This document shows, piece by piece, positions 37,374-46,062 of a stretch of 64,000 nucleotides of DNA. Location of the stretch: positions 62,001-126,000 of the forward strand of contig CAVQJU010000008.1 in assembly GCA_963712905.1 (NCBI GenBank), read 5' to 3'. The notes under the pieces were generated by a model. The model was not told where the DNA came from. It ran no database searches and worked only from the letters and a program-made list of their open reading frames with translations. Each line of letters opens with the position of its first letter. Within the stretch, counting starts at the first letter, position 1. The position numbers and the translations under genes were made by a program. Source of the stretch: CAVQJU01 sp963712905 (GTDB lineage Bacteria > Acidobacteriota > Vicinamibacteria > Vicinamibacterales > CAVVIG01).

Positions 37374-38336
37374 TCATTGTCGGGGACCCAGGAAGGCCTC
37401 CCTGGCCGGCTTCTCCGAGGCCTGCCAGATCTTCACCACCTCGAAGACGATGACGGTCCCGTACGTGACGGCAATCCAGACGCAGACCGCTTCGATCGGC
37501 AGGCCCGCCCAGGCGCCAATACGCAGGCCCATCATCTGCGGCCGCTGGTAGTTCCACCACCCGTAGGGAACGGCCAGCGTCGCCTCCCAGATCAGGCTGA
37601 CCAGGAGAACGAAGAAGAACGTCAGGCTGAAGGCCCGCCAGTTGATGAAGCGGCGGACCGTTGGAAAGAATCCGGCGGCGGGAACCATTCCACCGACGAC
37701 GAGGATCGCGAAGTACTCGGGAAACCCCTCGGGATCCGGGGACAACCACTTCTTGTATGCGACCGCGGACGCGATCAGGACCAGGCCAAGAATGGCCGAC
37801 GTCGGGTGAAACTGGACAAGCCTGGGGAGCGCACGCGACGCGAGCTTGTAGTCGGGCACGTTGTACGCGGACAGCCAGAACTCGTCCATCCACACGTACA
37901 GCAACAGGACCGTGATGAAGCCGGACAGATAGAAGATGTACTCCTCGATGGGTACCGGCATACCCAGCGCAGGGGCGTGTATCTGAAGCGTCGCGCCAGT
38001 GTTGGCGAACGTGAACAGCCGTCTGGCGAAGAAGAAATCGAGCCCGAAGCCGACCGGCGCGAGAATGGCGATCGTTCTCCAGAAGGCGCGCTTCGGCACC
38101 CTGACCTCTCCGTTGGGAACGAGCCAAAAGGCGATGACGAGGATCGGCACGAAGAACAGCAGCAGGCTCAGTGTGTAGCCGTAGGGCGTCGGATTGGCGT
38201 CGGAGACGACGAGCGTCGCCGGATGCTGGACGGTGTTGAGCGTGATGGCCGCTGGAACGACGAGCATCGCGAGCATCGCGAGGACGATCCCGGGGCCGAT
38301 GCGGGCGTCGGGCCGGGGATCGGCAGGCTTTGTCAT
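37374..38336 (-). CDS. multi-pass membrane protein, lycopene-cyclase (CrtYcd/CarR)-like
   Basis: 320 residues with eight or more hydrophobic helices. Two related halves each carry a pattern of the heterodimeric/fused lycopene cyclases: LFTFANTG...PIEEYIFYLSGF near residue 135 and WWNYQRPQMMGLRIG...LPIEAVCVW near 275; the second Glu pair is reduced to PIEA. No other carotenoid gene is in view; it sits between a diheme cytochrome c and terC. It may be a cyclase relative with a new role. ATG 38336. Confidence 0.6.
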   Translation of the reverse strand: MTKPADPRPDARIGPGIVLAMLAMLVVPAAITLNTVQHPATLVVSDANPTPYGYTLSLLLFFVPILVIAFWLVPNGEVRVPKRAFWRTIAILAPVGFGLDFFFARRLFTFANTGATLQIHAPALGMPVPIEEYIFYLSGFITVLLLYVWMDEFWLSAYNVPDYKLASRALPRLVQFHPTSAILGLVLIASAVAYKKWLSPDPEGFPEYFAILVVGGMVPAAGFFPTVRRFINWRAFSLTFFFVLLVSLIWEATLAVPYGWWNYQRPQMMGLRIGAWAGLPIEAVCVWIAVTYGTVIVFEVVKIWQASEKPAREAFLGPRQ

Positions 38337-38363
38337 GAGGCACCCTCACGGGCGTTGAAACGG

Positions 38364-38819
38364 CTACTGCGGCTTGAAATTTCGGACGAGGTAAGCCAGC
38401 AGGACCGGGTAGTCCTGCTCGGAGAGCATGGCGCCCTCGTTGAGCATGGCGCCCAGGATGTCGTTCCAATCGTCGCGTGTTCCGCCTTGCCGGCGGACAC
38501 GCCCCAGGTCGTGGCACACCGTGCACGTGTTGAGGAGAATCGTCTTGCCAGCGCCGTCGGGGAGAGGCCCGTGGTTCTTCACGAGGAAGTCCACCAGGGG
38601 CCCCGATTCGTCCGGCTTCACCTCGGCGCCCTTGTCGACCATGGAGGCGACCACCTTCGTCCAGCCGTCCTTGTCGAGGGCCTGCGTCTGAATGGGCCGG
38701 AGGTCGTGGCAGCCGAGGCAACTCGCGTTCTGAATCTGCTCGCCCTTGTCGGATGTCTGGCCGGAGGCGACGGCCACGGCCGCCAGCGAGCACGCGAGGA
38801 GTCCGACAAGATGTCTCAT
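38364..38819 (-). CDS. periplasmic diheme cytochrome c
   Basis: 151 residues. A signal peptide ends near AVAVASGQ (about residue 20); two CxxCH motifs follow, SCLGCHDLRP and TCTVCHDLGR, near residues 34 and 99. Each has one likely cytochrome c fold with no obvious distal Met pattern that I can assign with certainty. It is first in an operon with the lycopene-cyclase-like protein (27 nt downstream) and terC, so it may carry electrons to a membrane oxidoreductase. Confidence 0.85.
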   Translation of the reverse strand: MRHLVGLLACSLAAVAVASGQTSDKGEQIQNASCLGCHDLRPIQTQALDKDGWTKVVASMVDKGAEVKPDESGPLVDFLVKNHGPLPDGAGKTILLNTCTVCHDLGRVRRQGGTRDDWNDILGAMLNEGAMLSEQDYPVLLAYLVRNFKPQ

Positions 38820-38826
38820 AAGTGGT

Positions 38827-38844
38827 GCAGGCCTCGATGCCCGC
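38827..38844. repeat. degenerate 18-bp palindrome upstream of the cytochrome gene
   Basis: GCAGGCCT-CG-ATGCCCGC, two mismatches from the GCRGGCCT family. It lies in the gap between the aminotransferase stop and the cytochrome start. Confidence 0.35.
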
Positions 38845-38875
38845 ATGCGAGGGCCGATCTTATCAGACGCTCTGC

Positions 38876-40042
38876 TCAAGCCCAGCGGTTCGACAGCTGG
38901 CGGATGCGCTCGATGGCCTCGAGGATGTTGTCGAGGGAGTTGGCATAGCTGAACCGCAGGTGGCCCGCTCCGTGTTTGCCGAACGCCGTGCCGTCGAGGC
39001 AGGCGACGCCGGCCTCGTTCAGCAGCAGGTCGGCGAGCGCCTTCGTCTCCATCTTCGTGCCGCTCACGTTCGGGAACGCGTAGAAGGCGCCCGCGGGCAC
39101 CGAGCAACGGAAGCCCGGGATGGTGTTCAGGCCTTTGACGATCGCATCACGCCGCTTGCGGAACTCGGCCACCATCGCAGTGACGCAATCCTGGGGGCCT
39201 TCGATCGCGGCGATCCCGGCACGCTGCGAGAAGCTGGCGGTGCACGAGTTCGAGTTGACCATCAGCTGCACCACGGCGGTTGCCAGCCACGTCGGCATCA
39301 CACCGTAGCCGAGCCGCCAGCCGGTCATCGAATAGGTCTTCGAGAACCCGTCGAGGATGACCGTCTTGTCGAGCATCCCGTCGTGGCTGGCGATTGACGT
39401 CGGCTCCTCCTCGTACCAGATGCGGGAGTAGATCTCGTCGCTCAGCACGATCAGGTCGCGGTCGCGCAGCATGGCCGCCATCTGCGCGATGTCGCCGCTC
39501 GGAATAACCCCGCCCGTCGGGTTGGCGGGCGAGTTCAGGATCACCAGCTTCGTCTTGTCGGAAAGGCTCTTCCGGAGCGTTTCGAGGTCGAACGAAAAGC
39601 CCCGGCTCTCGACGACCGGCACGCCGACCGCCGTCGCGCCGAGAAAATGAATCAGGGACTCGTAGATAGGAAAGCTCGGATCCGGGAAGACGACTTCATC
39701 GCCGGGCTCGAGGAGCGCCGTCATGAGGAAGTACATGATCGGCTTGCCACCGGGCACGACGCACACGTTCTCGGCGCCGACGGCGATGTTCCTGGTGCGC
39801 GAGATGTACGCCGCGATGGCCTCTCGCAGTTCGGGGAAGCCCTGCGTCGGGCCGTACTTCGTCCAGCCTTCGTCCAGCGCGCGTTTGCCCGCCTCGACGA
39901 TGTGCCGGGGCGTGGGGAAGTCGGGCTCGCCGATCTCCAGGTGAATGACGTTCCGGCCCTGCTTTTCGAGGGCCCGGGCCCTCGCCAGCACTTCGAAGGC
40001 CGATTCGGTCCCGATCCGGGACATTTTCTGCGCGAGTTTCAT
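38876..40042 (-). CDS. class I/II PLP-dependent aminotransferase (aspartate aminotransferase-like)
   Basis: 388 residues of subgroup I gamma/beta. NSPANPTGGVIP near residue 168, SDEIYSRIWY near 205 and the PLP-binding Lys in DGFSKTYSMTGWRLGYG near 235 are all intact; the substrate-arginine region HLRFSYANS is at the C-terminus. Probably aspartate or another amino acid with 2-oxoglutarate. A TATACT -10 and an aggaca ribosome site precede it. Divergent from the amidohydrolase. Confidence 0.88.
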   Translation of the reverse strand: MKLAQKMSRIGTESAFEVLARARALEKQGRNVIHLEIGEPDFPTPRHIVEAGKRALDEGWTKYGPTQGFPELREAIAAYISRTRNIAVGAENVCVVPGGKPIMYFLMTALLEPGDEVVFPDPSFPIYESLIHFLGATAVGVPVVESRGFSFDLETLRKSLSDKTKLVILNSPANPTGGVIPSGDIAQMAAMLRDRDLIVLSDEIYSRIWYEEEPTSIASHDGMLDKTVILDGFSKTYSMTGWRLGYGVMPTWLATAVVQLMVNSNSCTASFSQRAGIAAIEGPQDCVTAMVAEFRKRRDAIVKGLNTIPGFRCSVPAGAFYAFPNVSGTKMETKALADLLLNEAGVACLDGTAFGKHGAGHLRFSYANSLDNILEAIERIRQLSNRWA

Positions 40043-40063
40043 GGGTGTCCTGAGGCCGCAAAA

Positions 40064-40069
40064 AGTATA
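40064..40069 (-). promoter_or_regulatory. -10 box of the aminotransferase gene
   Basis: Minus-strand TATACT, 21 nt before the ATG at 40042. On the + strand TATGAT at 40081-40086 may serve the amidohydrolase, whose ATG at 40114 has a good Shine-Dalgarno (ggagggg). Confidence 0.4.
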
Positions 40070-40113
40070 TCGCAGGGGGTTATGATTCCTCGGCGCGTGG
40101 GACGGAGGGGTGC

Positions 40114-41463
40114 ATGCGAGGAACAGCGCGGTTCGTCGGTATCGTGCTTACAGTGGGTTGTGTCTTCGGTGCGGTCGTGCGCTCGCAGGAGCGCGGGCGG
40201 CCGGATTCGCCGAACCTCGCCGCGGCGGGCCAGGTCGTCGCGGTCCGCGCGGCCAGGCTGTTCGACGCCACTACCGGTGCGATGACGGCCGGTCAGACCG
40301 TCCTGATTCGCGGCGACCGGATCGCCGAGGTCGGGCGGGCCGTGCAGGTGCCGCCGGGAACTCGCGTGATCGACCTCGGCGCGGCTACGCTGCTGCCGGG
40401 AATGATCGACGGGCACGTGCACACCAGCGGTCCGACGCCGGATGAGTCCGTCGAGCACCGGACGTTCGTGATGATTCAGAGCGCGCAGCGCGATCTGGAC
40501 GCCGGCTTCACCACTATCGTGGACATGGACTCGCGCGGCGGGTTCGGGACGGTCGAACTGCGCAACGCGATCACCACCGGCCTGGTTCGCGGGCCGCGCA
40601 TGCAGGTTGCCGGGCAGTCGCTGAACCCGCGCGGGGCGAGGGCTACGGCCAACATCGTGCCCGGCTTCTTCAGCGGGTTCACGGACGGGAAGAACGTCAA
40701 CGGCCCCTGGCTGGCGCGTGGAGCGGTGCGCGAGCTGAAGCTGCACGGCACGGACTGGGCGAAGATCTACACGACGCAGGACTTCGTGGGTGGGGACTTA
40801 GACGAGTTCAGGCCAGATGGCTCGCTCGTGGCGATCCCGTCGCTGACGCTCGAAGAAGTGCAGGCCATCGTGGACGAGGCCCATCGCATGGGGCTCAGGG
40901 TCGCCTGCCATACGTACGGCGGGGAAGGCATGCGCTCGTGCGTGCAGGCAGGCGTGGACCTGCCGATGCACATGCTGGAGCTCTACCGCGACGACGAGAC
41001 GATGAAGCTGGTGTTGCAGAAGCGGCTGCCCGTGATGATGACAATCGACGATCTGCTGGGGCTCGAGGCCGGCGATCGGAAGCTGACGGGCGGCAAGACG
41101 AGCCGCCTGGCGATGGCCGAACTGTCGTTCAAGAAACTCCTGGCGGCCGGCGTCCCCCTGCCGTTCGGCAGCGGGGCCGTTCCGGTCGCCTATCCTCACG
41201 GGCGTCAGGCCGATCAGTTTCCGTACCTGGTGAAGTGGGGCATGACGCCCGCGCAGGCGCTGCAGAGTACATTCATGGTCGCCGCGCAGGTGTTGAACTA
41301 CGGCTGGAAGGATCAGGTGGGGAGCATCGAGAAGGGCAAGTTCGCGGATCTGATCGCGGTGGCCGGCGATCCGCTCGCCGACGTGACCGAAATGCAGCGC
41401 GTGAAATTCGTGATGAAAGGCGGCGTGGTCGTCCGGAATGATCTGGAGCGTGCGTCCAACTGA
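40114..41463 (+). CDS. exported amidohydrolase (imidazolonepropionase-like), altered metal site
   Basis: 449 residues with an N-terminal signal peptide (FVGIVLTVGCVFGAVV). The TIM-barrel metal motifs are MIDGHVHTSG (HxH) near residue 103, the bridging Lys in WAKIYTTQDF near 215, the His in ACHTYGGEGMRS near 268 and DLPMHML near 290. The normal Asp at the end of strand 8 (GTDAG) is missing: the segment reads FGSGAVPVAYPHG near 350. Such proteins usually hydrolyse Xaa-Pro or similar amides; loss of the Asp makes normal activity doubtful. Stop overlaps the next ATG. Confidence 0.82.
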   Translation: MRGTARFVGIVLTVGCVFGAVVRSQERGRPDSPNLAAAGQVVAVRAARLFDATTGAMTAGQTVLIRGDRIAEVGRAVQVPPGTRVIDLGAATLLPGMIDGHVHTSGPTPDESVEHRTFVMIQSAQRDLDAGFTTIVDMDSRGGFGTVELRNAITTGLVRGPRMQVAGQSLNPRGARATANIVPGFFSGFTDGKNVNGPWLARGAVRELKLHGTDWAKIYTTQDFVGGDLDEFRPDGSLVAIPSLTLEEVQAIVDEAHRMGLRVACHTYGGEGMRSCVQAGVDLPMHMLELYRDDETMKLVLQKRLPVMMTIDDLLGLEAGDRKLTGGKTSRLAMAELSFKKLLAAGVPLPFGSGAVPVAYPHGRQADQFPYLVKWGMTPAQALQSTFMVAAQVLNYGWKDQVGSIEKGKFADLIAVAGDPLADVTEMQRVKFVMKGGVVVRNDLERASN

Positions 41464-42404
41464 TGGCCGTCGGACGCGGCACGCTCGTCAACGCGATTAC
41501 AACGTTTCTCGCGGATCACGATCCGCGCATCCTGGCGGCGATTCGAGACGCCCTCGACCGCGAAATCGACGGGGCCGGACCGGAGGCGCTGGCGCTGCTC
41601 AACGAGCGCCTCGGGGACAGCGGCGACGGCTGGCACTACTGCCAGGCCGACCCGCTCGCCCGGCGGATTCACCACGTGCTGGCCGACAGCCTGCTGCACC
41701 GCGAGTCGGCCTTGTACGGCGTCGAGCATGCCTCGGCCCTGGCTGCGCAGCCGGTCGTCATCTTCGCCAACCACCTGTCGTACTCGGACGCCAACCTCCT
41801 GGAGATTCTTCTCCAGCGGTTCGGCGGGGCCCCGCTGGCTGACCGGTTGACCGTGATCGCCGGACCGAAGGTCTACTCGAGCATGAAACGACGATTCTCG
41901 AGCCTGTGCTTCGGTACCATCAAGACGCCCCAGAGCAGCGCGCTGTCGACGGAGGACGCCGTGATGAACGCGCGCGAGGTCGCGCGCGCTGCGCGGTTGT
42001 CGATCGACATCGCGCACGAGCGGCTGGGCAGCGGCGACGCGCTGCTGGTGTTCGGCGAGGGAACACGGAGCCGGAGCAGCGGGATGCAGCCGCTGCTGCC
42101 CGGCGTATCACGGTATCTCGAAGGTCCCGGGACGTGGGTGTTGCCCGTGGGAATCGCCGGGACCGAGGAACTGTTCCCGGTGGGAGACGACGCCCTGCAC
42201 TCGGTGCCGATCAGGATCCGCCTGGGCCGCCCGTTCCCGGCTCACGTCCTGCACGAGCGGGCGAACGGCGACCGGCGGCTGATGATGGACAGCGTCGGCC
42301 TTGCGATCGCCGGCCTGCTGCCCCCGGAGTACCGCGGGGCGTACGCAGACGATGCGGTGGACCTGGACGACGCCAGACGTCTCTTCGGGAGTCTGCAGAC
42401 GTAG
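41463..42404 (+). CDS. PlsC-type acyltransferase
   Basis: 313 residues. The HX4D motif is NHLSYSDAN near residue 98 and the substrate motif FGEGTRSRSSGMQPL near 198, followed by VLPVGIAGTEELFPVG, as in 1-acylglycerol-3-phosphate O-acyltransferases. There is no clear membrane helix, and an N-terminal region of about 80 residues is unlike standard PlsC. It could acylate a lysophospholipid or another lipid. The gene is coupled to the amidohydrolase (TGATG). Confidence 0.78.
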   Translation: MAVGRGTLVNAITTFLADHDPRILAAIRDALDREIDGAGPEALALLNERLGDSGDGWHYCQADPLARRIHHVLADSLLHRESALYGVEHASALAAQPVVIFANHLSYSDANLLEILLQRFGGAPLADRLTVIAGPKVYSSMKRRFSSLCFGTIKTPQSSALSTEDAVMNAREVARAARLSIDIAHERLGSGDALLVFGEGTRSRSSGMQPLLPGVSRYLEGPGTWVLPVGIAGTEELFPVGDDALHSVPIRIRLGRPFPAHVLHERANGDRRLMMDSVGLAIAGLLPPEYRGAYADDAVDLDDARRLFGSLQT

Positions 42405-42451
42405 CGCGGGCCTTTCAGGCCCGCGTCGCGGCCCTGAAAGGGCCGCGCTAC
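42401..42451. repeat. 51-bp palindromic double hairpin (REP-like) between convergent genes
   Basis: Same outer ends GTAGCGCGG / CCGCGCTAC as at 28554-28607, hairpins GCGGGCCT-TTC-AGGCCCGC and GCGGCCCT-GAA-AGGGCCGC. The TAG is the acyltransferase stop codon; the minus-strand stop is 2 nt after the right end. Confidence 0.85.
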
Positions 42452-42452
42452 G

Positions 42453-43649
42453 TTATGCCAGCTGCCCCTTGACCCACTCCAGCTCGCGGCAGACGTATTC
42501 GACGATGTCGCCTGTCTTGTATTGATCGGGGAGCACGTCGAACGTGTAGGTTTCGATCTCGAGGTGGCGGCTGAGCGGCGTCTGCTTGTGCATCGCGAGC
42601 GCCTGAGCGAGAGCGAACTGCGTCGAATGCAGCGGCCCGAAGTTCTCGAGGAACACCGGGACGTGGAAGTGCGTCCGCCACTGACGCGGCGTCTTGTCGG
42701 TCTCCCAGCCTTTGAAGGCGTCTTCCAGATTCAGATAGTGCTCGAGATGGTCGCCCCTGCACTCGACTGTCTGTGACAGGTAGATCGTCTTGGCGAAGCG
42801 CTGCAGCGCCTCGATCTTCTCGTCGGTGACCTCGCCGATGTACATCGACGCCGCTTCCTGCAGCTTCACGATCGGGATGCCCGCATCGACCAGCTTCTGC
42901 AGCGACTGCGGAATGTCTTCGAATCCCACCGCCTGATGGCCGATGTCGAAGACGATTCCGAGATGGCGTCTGAGAGCGGCAATGGCTGTGTCCATCGGGA
43001 CGCGGGCCAGCTTCGCCAGGCGCGTGGCTGACTTGCTCGTGTAGAGATGTTCCTGGAAATAGGTGATGGTCTCGTCGGTCGTCTCGAGATAGCAGCGCGG
43101 CTCGGGCTCGAGGCCGAGCGTCAGAAGCTTGCCGGTCGTCTGTTCGAGCTTGACGAGATGCGCGCAGACCTGCAGCACGTTCTCGGTAAAGGCATCGACG
43201 ACATCGGGGCCGGTGACGCGCGGCTTGAAGCCGAGGGGCGCCGTCTGGATCGAAGGCGTGGCCCAGGCCGGGCAGATGTCGGCCAGGATGTCCGCCACCT
43301 GCATCGTGTAGATGCGGCGCTCGTTCGTGCGCCAGTCCGGCTCGTAGACCTGTTCTTTGATCTGCGTGTTCTTGAAGACGCCGTAGACAAAGGCGTTGGC
43401 GGTGTAGACGTACAGGTCCTGATCCTTCAGGAACGCTTTCAGCTTGTCGCGCTCGGCCTTGCTCGACGACAGTTCCGCGGCCGTCAGGTGCGACAGCCGG
43501 ATGCAGACGCCAAACGGCTGATTCGGTGAAATGCGCTTTTTGACCTTCGGCAGGTACGTCTGCAGGCTCTCCCAGAGCTGCGCCCAATCGTCAGCGGGAT
43601 GCACGAGCGTCGAGTACGTCAGATGGCCGAGACCGTTGCCGAGATCCAC
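42453..43649 (-). CDS. EboE-like metabolite traffic protein (TIM-barrel sugar-isomerase type)
   Basis: 398 residues very like EboE proteins: GHLTYSTLVHPADDWAQLWE at the N-terminus, QPFGVCIRLS, KEQVYEPDWRTNERRIYTMQ, then LGLEPEPRCYLETTDETI and FDIGHQAVGFEDI, which provide metal ligands typical of xylose-isomerase-like barrels. EboE belongs to the ebo cluster, thought to move or prepare precursors for export. No other Ebo genes (EboA-D, F) are present here. Instead it is third in an operon behind a MetE-like and a Gfo/Idh gene, with 1 nt between. GTG start. Confidence 0.75.
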   Translation of the reverse strand: MDLGNGLGHLTYSTLVHPADDWAQLWESLQTYLPKVKKRISPNQPFGVCIRLSHLTAAELSSSKAERDKLKAFLKDQDLYVYTANAFVYGVFKNTQIKEQVYEPDWRTNERRIYTMQVADILADICPAWATPSIQTAPLGFKPRVTGPDVVDAFTENVLQVCAHLVKLEQTTGKLLTLGLEPEPRCYLETTDETITYFQEHLYTSKSATRLAKLARVPMDTAIAALRRHLGIVFDIGHQAVGFEDIPQSLQKLVDAGIPIVKLQEAASMYIGEVTDEKIEALQRFAKTIYLSQTVECRGDHLEHYLNLEDAFKGWETDKTPRQWRTHFHVPVFLENFGPLHSTQFALAQALAMHKQTPLSRHLEIETYTFDVLPDQYKTGDIVEYVCRELEWVKGQLA

Positions 43650-43650
43650 G

Positions 43651-44673
43651 CTACACCTTTTCTACAATGCCCGATGCGGCCGATCGGACGACCGCCTCGG
43701 TCACGGCCGCGCCGTGAATCATCTGGTCGAGCGGAATGGGGAACGGCGCGCCGCCCGCCGCCGCCTGCGCGAAGGCCTCGAGGCACGCGCGCGTGACGTC
43801 GAGCCGGGCCGCTTCCCAGACCGTCGCCTCACCCTTGATCGGCTGAAACTTGCCCGTCCCGAACAACCGGGTCCGGCGCTCCTCGGACGAGGCCCCCGCC
43901 ACGTGCGTCATCCCTTCCAGCCGCACCGAGCCCTTGGACCCGAACACCTGGAAGCTGAACCCCGGGCCCGTCGCCGTCATCGTGCCCAGATACCCCGACA
44001 TCCCGTCGGCCATCCGGAACAGCATCGACGTCGTGTCGTCGCTGTCCACCGCCACCACGCGCCGGAAGCTCTGGCAGTAGACCTGGGCGATCGGCCCGCA
44101 GAGGTCGATCATCCCGTCGATCGCGTGCACGCCCATCGGCGTCAGCGCGCCGCAGGGCGTTTCGTCCTTGGCCGCCCGCCACGCGTCCGGCTTGAGAAAC
44201 AGCCCGTTGGGAAACGTCATCGTCGCTTCGACGTGGAGAATCGTGCCCAGCTCGCCGCTGCGGACCTGCTGCCGGAGCTTCGTCATCTCGGGGTGGAACC
44301 GCCGGTTGTAGCCCAGCCCCAGCGTGACCTTCGCGGCCTGCGTCGCGGCCACGGCGGCCTCGGCGTCGGCTTTCGTCAGCGCGAACGGCTTCTCGCAGAA
44401 GACGTGCTTGCCGGCCCGGGCCGCCGCGATGACCTGCGGGCTGTGCAGCGAATGCGGCGTCGCCAGCACCACGGCCTGCACCCGCGGATCCGCCAGCACC
44501 TGCTCATAGGAGCTGTGGAGCGTCAGCCCGTGCGTCGCGGCAAACGCCCGATAGTCGTCGGACTGGGTGCGCGACGCCCCCGCCACGAACTGAATGTCGG
44601 CGCTGGTCCCCTGGACCGACTCGACCAGCGTCTTCCCCCACCAGCCCAACCCCACCATCGCGGCGTGAATCAT
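43651..44673 (-). CDS. Gfo/Idh/MocA family oxidoreductase
   Basis: 340 residues. AAMVGLGWWGKTLVESVQGT opens the Rossmann fold, CEKPFALTKADAEA carries the conserved EKP near residue 97, and TPCGALTPMGVHAIDGMIDL includes the HD-like catalytic His. NAD(P)-dependent oxidation of a sugar or cyclitol is the usual role. Middle gene of the MetE-like / Gfo-Idh / EboE operon; the 7-nt array at 44681-44769 fills its 5' gap. Confidence 0.85.
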   Translation of the reverse strand: MIHAAMVGLGWWGKTLVESVQGTSADIQFVAGASRTQSDDYRAFAATHGLTLHSSYEQVLADPRVQAVVLATPHSLHSPQVIAAARAGKHVFCEKPFALTKADAEAAVAATQAAKVTLGLGYNRRFHPEMTKLRQQVRSGELGTILHVEATMTFPNGLFLKPDAWRAAKDETPCGALTPMGVHAIDGMIDLCGPIAQVYCQSFRRVVAVDSDDTTSMLFRMADGMSGYLGTMTATGPGFSFQVFGSKGSVRLEGMTHVAGASSEERRTRLFGTGKFQPIKGEATVWEAARLDVTRACLEAFAQAAAGGAPFPIPLDQMIHGAAVTEAVVRSAASGIVEKV

Positions 44674-44680
44674 GCGCGCT

Positions 44681-44769
44681 CAGTCTCCAGTCAGCAGTCG
44701 GCAGTCAGCAGTCAGCAGTCGGCGTCAGCCCAGTCTCGCTCGCAGCCCCCAGCCCCTAGCCTCCTCAGC
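44681..44769 (+). repeat. heptad array CAGTCAG / CCCAGCC type
   Basis: Six consecutive 7-nt units of consensus cagtcag (44681-44722), then a looser run of ccagccc-like heptads. It fills nearly the whole gap between the MetE-like stop and the Gfo/Idh start and leaves no Shine-Dalgarno. Confidence 0.75.
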
Positions 44770-44771
44770 CT

Positions 44772-45955
44772 CTACGCGGTTCGGATCAGCGAGAACTTCG
44801 GATCGGCGGCCTGCGACGGGGTGACCGGCAGGCCCAGCTCCTGCTTCACCAGGTTCACGCCCTGCACCAGCGCCACCATCTTGTAGAACGCGTGCCGCCG
44901 CGACATGCCTTCCCGGCCCATGCCGCAGTCCGACGACAGGATCAGCCGCTCCTTCGGAATCACCTGCAGCGCCCGCTTCACCAGCGCCGCCACCTCCTCG
45001 GGCGATTCCACCTGCAGCGTGTGGTGATCGATCGCGCCGATCACCACCTTCATCTCGGTGATGTGCTTGCCCACGTCCTCGAGGTCCGCGCACTGGCTGC
45101 TCGCCATCTCGAACGTGATCACGTCGGCGTCCACCTGGTTCAGCAGCTCGAGCGCCGGCTTGTACGACTGCACCTTGGCAAACATCCGCTGCTGCGACGG
45201 GTTGCCCCAGCACGTGTGGCACCACACCTCGGTCTTCGCGCGCAGCCCCTTCACCGTGTTGTTGAACACCTTCAGCATGAACTCGGGGTTGATCACCGGG
45301 TCCATGTACCCGCGCGCCGCCAGCAGGTGAATCTGCGGCTCTTCCATCTGGATGATCGGGCAGCCCGCATCCGCCAGGTCGTGCAGCTCCTGCGTTGAAC
45401 GCGTCGCTCATCGCCATGATCCGCGACGGCAGGTTCTTGTAGTGCTCGTCCTGCACCGCAAACGCGACCAGCTCCGGCGTCACCGTCCCGAACTTCACCG
45501 GCTTCGGTCGTCAGGCGCTGCGCCGCCTTCCAGATCTCCGCATACTGCATCTCGCCGCGGCCGAGCGGGCCGACGATCCGCGGCATGACGCGCGCTTCGA
45601 GGTAGTCGTGCAGGATGTGCCCGCGCGGAAACCCGATGCCGCCGGCGCCCACCTTCGCCAGCTTCGGATGCGTCGCGTCGAACCCGCTCATGTGATGCGG
45701 CGGATAGCTCGTCCAGCTCTGCCCGCCCACGTCCTGGTCGAACCGGCAGTCGCCGTCGGTGACGATGTCCAGCCCGGCCACTTCCTGCTCGCGCAGATAC
45801 ACCGACAACGCATCCACGTACTGCTCGCGGAAGCGGCTGATCACCATCGCGTCCAGAAACGATTTCAGCCGCAGGTTCTCGGTATACCAGCTCGGACGCG
45901 GCAGCGAACCGGTGATCGTCGTCGCCATCATCAGGCCCGCGGTTGCCTTCAACAT
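44772..45955 (-). CDS. cobalamin-independent methionine synthase-like protein (MetE C-terminal domain), two indels
   Basis: About 393 residues. N-terminal part TITGSLPRPSWY, GLDIVTDGD; after two frame changes the C-terminal barrel continues with the zinc ligands His and Cys in VWCHTCWGN and the last Cys in LILSSDCGMG. Extra bases near 45505 and 45389 break the frame; removing them gives LTTKPVKFGTVTPELVAF and AFNAELHDLADAG. Core MetE-type proteins lack the N-terminal barrel and may transfer methyl groups from substrates other than methyl-THF. First gene of its operon, behind the hairpin 45973-45998. Confidence 0.82.
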
Positions 45956-45972
45956 GTTGGAGTCTCCTCGGT

Positions 45973-45998
45973 CAGTCGCACCCGACTGGGCGCGACTG
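45973..45998 (-). promoter_or_regulatory. 5'-leader hairpin before the MetE-like operon
   Basis: On the minus strand an 11-bp stem (one G-U pair: CAGTCGCGCCC / GGGTGCGACTG) closes a 4-nt loop AGTC. It ends 3 nt before the Shine-Dalgarno gaggaga of the MetE-like gene; a TAGGAT -10-like hexamer is just upstream (46002-46007). It matches no riboswitch that I can recognise; an operator or translational hairpin is possible. Confidence 0.45.
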
Positions 45999-46062
45999 AA
46001 GATCCTATCACCGGAATCGGGGAATCGGAATCAATCGGACGGCCCGGGCCGTCGCGGGGACG

